Notes under the pieces: generated by a model
The model's input: the letters and a program-made list of their open reading frames with translations, nothing else
The model's database searches: none
What the model was told of the DNA's origin: nothing
NCBI GenBank assembly: GCA_025458545.1
Contig: JALOSH010000005.1
Coordinates: 1 to 20,982 of the forward strand
Length of the DNA: 20,982 nucleotides
Source of the DNA: Hydrogenophaga sp.
Lineage (GTDB): Bacteria > Pseudomonadota > Gammaproteobacteria > Burkholderiales > Burkholderiaceae
Reading direction: 5' to 3'
Shown here: positions 14,443 through 20,982 of the stretch, in pieces
How positions within the stretch are numbered: position 1 is the first letter of the stretch
Layout of the letters: each line of letters starts with the position of its first letter
Program-made: the position numbers and the translations under genes

Positions 14443-15357
14443 TCAGGAAGGCGCAGTCGTTGGTTGTGTTGGCAGCGCTGCGGCCTTCCAGGCCTCAAAT
14501 CCTCCCCGGAGGTAGCGTGCTTTCAGACCCGCAGCCTGCAAGCGAAGGGCCGTGGCCCGGCTGACTTCATGTCCATGCACGCAATAGACAAGCACCTCGC
14601 GGTTGGCCGAAAGTTCGTTCGCCCATTGGCCAACTGTCGCCGGATCGCGCCAATGGGCGCCCGCGATCATGGCGTCCGATTGATCGAACACGCCGGCACG
14701 GCGCACGTCCACCACCAAGGCATCGCCGATAACGTCTGCCGTGCGGCCTAACGGCTCGCTCACTGCGTGCACGGTCTGCTGGTAACGGGCATGTACCCCC
14801 GCCCAGTCGATGTTCGCCATGAACGCGTCCACGTACGCCCCCGCCGCTGCCCCGAAGTCCAGGTGGTAAGCGTGTTCGTACATGTCCAGCGCGAGGATGG
14901 GCATGCTGCCGGCCAGCACGTGGGTATGGTCGGCCGCCCACTGGTTGACCAGGGTCCCTCCGCCAGGCTGGAACACGAGCAGCATCCAGCCCGAGCCACC
15001 ACCCAGCGCCTTGGCGCAGGCCGTGAACTCCTCGCGCCATCGCTCGACGCTGCCGAAGCTGGCTTCCAGTGCCAGCTGGCAGGCGGGCTCCATGGTCTGC
15101 CCATCGCCGCCGAGGCTGGCGAAGTACAGCTCGTGCAGCCACATCGAATTGGCAGCGATCAGTTCTTCGCGTTTCAGGCCGTTGAGCTCGAAGCCCGGTG
15201 TGCTGCTGAAAGACGTGCCAGCGAGCTGGGCACGGATGGCGTTGAGGCGCTTGACGGCGCCGCCATAGTTGTTCTGGTGGTGACTCTCCAGCAGTCTGAC
15301 GGACAGCCCTGCCAAAGCAGCGGGTTCAAAAGGCAGGGGTTGAATTCGAGCGTTCAT
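14443..15357 (-). CDS. Superoxide dismutase-like / rhodanese fusion of the chromate operon (ChrC-ChrE-like)
   Basis: 304-aa two-domain protein. Residues 1-200 form an Fe/Mn superoxide-dismutase fold: 'SHHQNNYGGAVKRLN' (25-39), His75 in 'MWLHELYF', and Asp158/His162 in 'ALDMYEHAYHLD'. Residues 205-295 form a rhodanese domain with active-site Cys259 in 'YCVHGHEVS' and the final 'RGGFEAW'. In C. metallidurans the chr operon has ChrC (iron SOD) and ChrE (rhodanese signature) as separate genes; here the two functions are in one chain. The position of the first metal ligand (His26 of E. coli SodB) appears to be leucine (Leu22), so classical SOD activity is doubtful. Start ATG at 15357 has AAAGGA about six bases upstream and lies 10 bp after chrA. 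Expected role: handling oxidative or sulfur stress from chromate. Confidence 0.85.
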   Translation of the reverse strand: MNARIQPLPFEPAALAGLSVRLLESHHQNNYGGAVKRLNAIRAQLAGTSFSSTPGFELNGLKREELIAANSMWLHELYFASLGGDGQTMEPACQLALEASFGSVERWREEFTACAKALGGGSGWMLLVFQPGGGTLVNQWAADHTHVLAGSMPILALDMYEHAYHLDFGAAAGAYVDAFMANIDWAGVHARYQQTVHAVSEPLGRTADVIGDALVVDVRRAGVFDQSDAMIAGAHWRDPATVGQWANELSANREVLVYCVHGHEVSRATALRLQAAGLKARYLRGGFEAWKAAALPTQPTTAPS

Positions 15358-15367
15358 GGAGAGTCCT

Positions 15368-16740
<1,373 letters not shown>

Positions 16741-16744
<4 letters not shown>

Positions 16745-17694
16745 GGTGTGCTCCCATTCGCGTTGGACGGGGAGGCATACAGCGCATCAAACACCGCCGC
16801 CGCCGCCGCTGCCAGTGCATCGTCATCGGTGTGCAACTCGCGCAACCCGCCCAACACACTTTCCAGGCCCGCCGCTTCGGGCACGGGAATACCGCCGGCG
16901 TCCAGAAAATGCACCGCACTGGCAATGCGCTGCAGCCGGGCATCGTGGGCCAGGCCGAAGGCGGCGAGCAAGACCTCAAACGTCACCCGCGAGCCCACGT
17001 GCGTGAAGCGCGCGCCGTCGTAGTCGAAGCCCACTGCACCCCGTGGCGCGGGCGAGGTGGCCGGGTCGCTCAACCAGATGAACCGGGCCTGTGGGTCAAT
17101 GAAACGGCGGATCAGCCAGGCACAGGCCAACCGGTCCACCCAGGGTCGTGCGCGGGTGGCCCAGCGTTTGCCCTGGAACTTGCGCATATCGAGGCGTTCG
17201 ATGCCGTGGTCCACCTGGGGCTGGGGTTCGCCTTTGGAGAACCGCGCGTCCAGCGCCTGGCGCAGTGCGTCCAGTTCGGATCGCGCCTGGTCTGCGGCCG
17301 CACCCGGGAAGTAGTCGATGCGCTGCAGCCCGTGCAAGGCCTCTGCCACGGCGCGCCAACGCCTGCGGGCTTCAGTCTCACCCAGCGTGGGCAGTTCAGT
17401 CTGAAGGGCTGTGGCGGTGTCGCGCCACTGCGCATAGGCCTCCTTGCGATCGAACAAGGCCAGCAGTTCGTCACGCTGGGCATCGTCCTTGGGAGACAGG
17501 GACAAGACCATGGCGGTGCCGCCGTGCTCGCGGACTTCTGCAGCGAGCGGCTCAAAAAGCGCTGCATGTTCTGAGGGCAGCAGGTAGGCGCCGTCTCGCA
17601 ATGCGCCGCAGCCCAGGGTCTTGAGAGAGCGCCAGATGCGCACCCTAACAGCATTGGGCTGGGTCGGCAGCGTGAGGATAAGAATGGCCAACAT
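16741..17694 (-). CDS. chrB: Chromate resistance protein ChrB, sensor/regulator
   Basis: 317-aa protein with the ChrB N-terminal domain beginning 'MLAILILTLPTQPNAVRVRIWRSLKTLGCGALRDGAYLLP' (given here only to mark residues 1-40) and the C-terminal ChrB domain with 'WVDRLACAWLIRRFIDPQARFIWL' around 185-210. In Cupriavidus and Ochrobactrum, ChrB is the chromate-responsive regulator of the operon. The start is ATG at 17694, where alignment with the family begins; no ribosome binding site precedes it. A -10-like TATATT lies seven bases upstream of the ATG within a palindrome, suggesting a leaderless transcript. The chrB-chrA-fusion genes are tightly coupled and are best seen as one operon. Confidence 0.92.
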
Positions 17695-17712
17695 GGTGTG
17701 TAATATACACCA
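17694..17712 (-). promoter_or_regulatory. Palindromic operator over the chrB -10 region and start codon
   Basis: TGGTGT (17694-17699) and ACACCA (17707-17712) are perfect inverted arms around a 7-bp centre. A second inner palindrome reads GTGTA-TAT-TACAC on the minus strand. The centre contains TATATT (minus strand, 17707-17702), a good -10 hexamer, placing the start of transcription at the chrB ATG. A repressor bound here would block the promoter; ChrB itself is the obvious candidate. Confidence 0.6.
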
Positions 17713-17793
17713 CGCTAAAAGAAATATCTATTACAGGAAATGGGGAAGTGAATTTGCCGTCAAAACCGGGCTTGACTCTGGGCAGGGTCGATC

Positions 17794-19029
17794 TCATTCC
17801 CTCGTCTTCACCCGCTGACCCGCCTGAATGGTGGTGCCAGGGTAGAGCACGACCTGGTCGCCTTCTTTCACGCTGTCTGGTGCATCGTTGTCCACCCGGG
17901 CCATGTCGGCATGGCGGTCCAGCACGGTGACGGACCTGGCCTCGGTGTGGCTGTCTTTGACCACCAGCACCCGCCATTGATCGGCGTCCCGCACCAGGGC
18001 AGCCGTGGGCACCAGCAGGGCGTCGTCGTGTGACGACACGGTGATGCGGGCGTCAACGCGGTAGCCTTCGCCCAGCGAGGTACTGCCAGCCGTCTCTGGC
18101 GCGGTCGCTTCAACGATCACGTTCACCCGCTGTTCTTCAATGCCCAGTGCAGACACCTTGGTGAACGCCACCGGTTCGATGCGGCTCACGCGGCCTTGCA
18201 GTGCGGGTAAGCCGGTTCCCGGGAACAACGCGACCTCGGCGCCCGTGGGAATGCGCGCCACGTCGGTCGACAGCACGTCGATCACTGCTTCGATGGCTCG
18301 CGTGTCGCCGATGTCGAGCAAGGCCTGGCCGGCCTGCACGGTCACGGCGCTGTCCTGGTGCAGCTTGATCACCTGGCCACTGACGGGACTGCGCAACTGC
18401 CACAGTCCGGTGGTGCGCGCATCTTTGTCGGGCTCGGACTGGGCCAGCGCGGCTCGGGCCTCGGTCAGCGCGAACTCGGCGGCGCGCACCTCGGCGCGGC
18501 CGGCCTCCAGCGCCTGCTGTGCAGAGCGCAGAGCCAATGCGGCCTGGTCGCGCGCCGAGGGTGCAATGAACTGGTCGCTGGCGAGCTTTTCGGCACGTTC
18601 GGCCTCCAGCGCGGCTTGCGCCTGTGCGGTCTGCAGCCGCTGCAACTGGGCGGCCGCCGCCCGGCGCATGGCGTCTGCGCTGCCCACGCGCTGCTGCAAC
18701 ACGGCACGGGTGCGGGCGTCGATCATCTGGGGCGCGGCAGGCGCCAGCGTGGCCACCACGTCGCCGGCCTGCACCGCGTCGCCCACCTTCAGGGTGGGGC
18801 GCAGCAGTTCGGCCTGCGTGGGCGCGGCGATCACATAGCGTTGCTTGAGTCGCATCCGGCCATCCTCTTCCAGTACCTGTACAAAGCGGCCCACCGTGAC
18901 GCTGGCCACTTCCACCGCCATGGGGCGAGGCTGAAAGGCCCAGGCGACCAGCCCAGCCACCACCACGGCGGTCAGTGCCCAGGGTGCCCAGCGGCGCAGT
19001 CCGCTGTTCCGGTTCTTGTTGCTGTTCAT
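17794..19029 (-). CDS. ABC exporter membrane fusion protein (HlyD/RND-MFP type)
   Basis: 411-aa periplasmic adaptor with one N-terminal membrane helix (about 13-32). A first lipoyl-like half 'IAAPTQAELLRPTLKVGDAVQAGDVVATL' is followed by an Ala/Gln/Glu-rich coiled-coil hairpin (about 105-200), the second lipoyl half 'LRSPVSGQVIKLHQDSAVTVQAGQALLDIGD', and beta-barrel and membrane-proximal domains to the end. It would link the inner-membrane permease next to it with an outer component or the periplasm, as MacA does for MacB. Its start overlaps the permease stop by 4 bp (ATGA), so they act together. It ends 99 bp before chrB on the same strand, and the chrB operator lies in that gap. The substrate is unknown. 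Confidence 0.88.
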   Translation of the reverse strand: MNSNKNRNSGLRRWAPWALTAVVVAGLVAWAFQPRPMAVEVASVTVGRFVQVLEEDGRMRLKQRYVIAAPTQAELLRPTLKVGDAVQAGDVVATLAPAAPQMIDARTRAVLQQRVGSADAMRRAAAAQLQRLQTAQAQAALEAERAEKLASDQFIAPSARDQAALALRSAQQALEAGRAEVRAAEFALTEARAALAQSEPDKDARTTGLWQLRSPVSGQVIKLHQDSAVTVQAGQALLDIGDTRAIEAVIDVLSTDVARIPTGAEVALFPGTGLPALQGRVSRIEPVAFTKVSALGIEEQRVNVIVEATAPETAGSTSLGEGYRVDARITVSSHDDALLVPTAALVRDADQWRVLVVKDSHTEARSVTVLDRHADMARVDNDAPDSVKEGDQVVLYPGTTIQAGQRVKTRE

Positions 19030-20982
19030 TCGCGTACTTTCAAAACGGCCACCAGGTCCAGCCGGTCGATCTGGCGGCGCACCATGAGCGCGCTCACCAC
19101 ACCGGCGGCCAGCACGATCAGTGCAGCCATGGCATAAGTCGATGGTTCGATGACCACCGGGAAATCGATGTTGTCGGACGACATCAGGCGCATCATCAGC
19201 GTGGCAAGCGCCCAGCCGGCCACACAGCCGATGGGCAGGGCCACCAGCAGCTCCACTGACAACTGGCCCAGCAGCAGCACCGACACCTCAGCCCGCGTCA
19301 TGCCCAGCACCCGCAGGCTGGCCAGTTCCCAGGCGCGTTCAGAGAGCGTGATGCGCGCGGCGTTGTAGACAATGCCCACCGCCATGGCCACCGCAAACAG
19401 CGTGAGGATGCCGCTGAACACACCCATGTTGCGCGAGGTGGTTTCGTTGAAGCTGGCCATGGTGCCTGCCTTGTCGAACACGGCGTTGATCAGCGGTGCG
19501 TTTTTCACGCCAGCCCAGAACGCCGGCATGGCTTGCGGGTCCACCTGCAGCGCGGCCTCCATCGCGCCCGCACCGTCGCGCGACAAGCGGTTCAGCGCAT
19601 CGAGGCGCATGAAGGCCTGCTTGCCCATCATCGTGTGCACCGTGTCCACCACCGCCACGCTGGTCCACGTCTGGCTCCATAGGCGGAACTCCACCTCCAC
19701 CCGGTCGCCCGTTCGCGCGCCGATGGCGCGTGCCAGTAGGGACGACATCACCAGGCCTTCGTCCGGCAGCGCCACCGGGCCGCGATGCTCGTCCACCACG
19801 CGAAACAACTGCGCGTCGTCCACCAGCCCCAGAATGGCGGCATCTTCACTGCGCCCGTGCAGGTACATGCGCACCGGTTCGGTCCGATAAGGTTCGGCGT
19901 TGATCACACCGGGCAGGCGCCTCAGGTCGTTCGTCACCGACAGCGGCACCGGCCGGTCGAAACTCACCATCACATCACCTTGCTGAACCTGGCGGAACTG
20001 CGTGTCCACGATGTGGGCAATGGCATCAAGCCAGAAGGCACCTGAAATCTGCAGCGCCACGGCCAGCGCGATGCCGGTCACGGTGAACGCCGCACGCAGC
20101 GGGCGGCGTTCGAAGTTGCGAATCACCATGAGTGCACCGGTGCGCACATGGCGGCCCAGGCCCAGTCGCTCCACCAGTGTGCGGCGGTAGGTGGGTGGCG
20201 ACGGGGGTTGCATGGCCTGCGCGGGCTTGAGGCGCACCACGGCATGAATGGCCGTCCAGGTGCCCAGGGCCGCGGCACCGGCTGTGATGCCGGCGGCCAC
20301 CGCCACCAGCCAGGGCGTGGTCACGTAGGCCAACTGGTTGAAACGGAAGACTTCGTCGTAAAGGCCCAGCATCAGCTGGCCGATCCACAGACTCAAACCC
20401 AGGCCGGCCAGCGCACCCAGGCCCGCGATCACCATGGCGAGCTGGATGTAGTGCCAGGCGATGGCCCCGTTGCCATAGCCCAGGGCTTTGAGGGCAGCGA
20501 TCTGGCTGCGCTGCGTGGCCACCTGGCGGCTGATCACCACGTTGAGGATGAACATGGCCACGGCCAGAAAGATCGCGGGCAGCACGGTGCCCATCACCTT
20601 CAGTTGCGCCAGCTCGTCGCTCACGATCCTGGCCGAGAGTTGCTGATCGCGGCCCACCGCGCCCAACGTACCGTAAGGATCCAGCAGACGGTCGGCATGG
20701 TCTTTCACTGCAGCCACGGAAGCGCCAGCCTCCAGTCGAAGGGCCGCCTGGTTGAAGGCGCCCTGCATGTCGGCGGCGTGCACCATGCGCTCGTCGTCGA
20801 TCCACCAGATGCCGAAGGTCTGGTCGTCGGGCGCGCCGCCGCGCGATGCGAACACATACTCCGGCGAAATGGCGGTGCCCACAATGTGCACCTGCTCCAG
20901 CCGGCCATTGAGGATGGCGCGCACGCGCTGGCCGGGCTGCAGGTTGCGCGCGGTGGCAAAACGGTCGCTCACCACCGCCTCC
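19026..20982 (-). CDS. ABC transporter permease, two FtsX domains (partial, runs off the right edge)
   Basis: At least 652 codons of a large permease; the 5' end lies beyond the window, so any apparent start near 20975 is internal. It contains two FtsX-type domains. The first spans 'AIFLAVAMFILNVVISRQVATQRSQIAALKALGYGNGAIAWHY', with four hydrophobic helices. The second, near the C-terminus, has 'ITLSERAWELASLRVLGMTRAEV'; a large periplasmic domain lies between them. Both show the 'ExxxLRALG' pattern of the MacB/LolE superfamily. No ATPase domain is present in the visible part; a separate ATP-binding gene probably lies just upstream, outside the window. The overlap with the membrane fusion protein indicates one MacAB-like exporter. 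Confidence 0.9.
   Translation of the reverse strand, partial: EAVVSDRFATARNLQPGQRVRAILNGRLEQVHIVGTAISPEYVFASRGGAPDDQTFGIWWIDDERMVHAADMQGAFNQAALRLEAGASVAAVKDHADRLLDPYGTLGAVGRDQQLSARIVSDELAQLKVMGTVLPAIFLAVAMFILNVVISRQVATQRSQIAALKALGYGNGAIAWHYIQLAMVIAGLGALAGLGLSLWIGQLMLGLYDEVFRFNQLAYVTTPWLVAVAAGITAGAAALGTWTAIHAVVRLKPAQAMQPPSPPTYRRTLVERLGLGRHVRTGALMVIRNFERRPLRAAFTVTGIALAVALQISGAFWLDAIAHIVDTQFRQVQQGDVMVSFDRPVPLSVTNDLRRLPGVINAEPYRTEPVRMYLHGRSEDAAILGLVDDAQLFRVVDEHRGPVALPDEGLVMSSLLARAIGARTGDRVEVEFRLWSQTWTSVAVVDTVHTMMGKQAFMRLDALNRLSRDGAGAMEAALQVDPQAMPAFWAGVKNAPLINAVFDKAGTMASFNETTSRNMGVFSGILTLFAVAMAVGIVYNAARITLSERAWELASLRVLGMTRAEVSVLLLGQLSVELLVALPIGCVAGWALATLMMRLMSSDNIDFPVVIEPSTYAMAALIVLAAGVVSALMVRRQIDRLDLVAVLKVRE

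Overview
The window looks like chromosome from a high-GC betaproteobacterium of the Comamonadaceae, probably near Hydrogenophaga. This is inferred from GC-rich codon use, the TTCGACAAGCTCAGG intergenic repeats, and an aap amino-acid ABC operon, acyl-CoA ligase and chromate operon of the kind common in that family. One AT-rich block, about 1990-6720, clearly differs in base composition and codon use from everything around it.

Layout. 1-326: repeat-rich intergenic DNA. 327-1989 (minus): aapP and a 5'-truncated aapM. 1990-6720 (plus): foreign block with four tightly packed genes: an SGNH/DltD-like membrane-anchored protein, an MBOAT acyltransferase, a seryl-tRNA-synthetase-like amino acid:carrier-protein ligase, and a small carrier protein. 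Pieces of what look like two further plus-strand genes lie at the ends of the block. 6722-7744 (minus): aapJ, the solute-binding protein of the same aap operon. The block therefore sits where aapQ and the start of aapM should be. 7745-8101: divergent regulatory region with several inverted repeats. 8102-11146 (plus): acyl-CoA ligase, small two-helix membrane protein, AcuI-type reductase. 11170-13536 (minus): NptA-like Na/Pi cotransporter, DUF2189 membrane protein, bacteriohemerythrin. 13681-14421 (plus): 2OG-Fe dioxygenase. 14443-17694 (minus): chromate-resistance operon chrB-chrA followed by a superoxide-dismutase-like/rhodanese fusion. 17794-20982 (minus): membrane fusion protein and FtsX-type permease of an ABC exporter, the permease running off the right edge.

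The most notable system is the four-gene block 2235-6321. Its parts match the logic of the Gram-positive dlt pathway (ligase, carrier, MBOAT, DltD), but the usual adenylation-domain ligase DltA is replaced by an aminoacyl-tRNA-synthetase relative. My reading is a machine that loads an amino acid (Gly or Ala is the best guess from the ligase family) on a phosphopantetheine carrier and passes it through an MBOAT/SGNH pair to an extracytoplasmic polymer. The function is inferred; the domain identities are seen in the sequence.

A second point of interest is the chr operon. The C. metallidurans functions ChrC (SOD) and ChrE (rhodanese) appear to be joined in one polypeptide, and its SOD part seems to lack the first metal-binding histidine. 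chrB appears to start leaderless beneath a palindromic operator.
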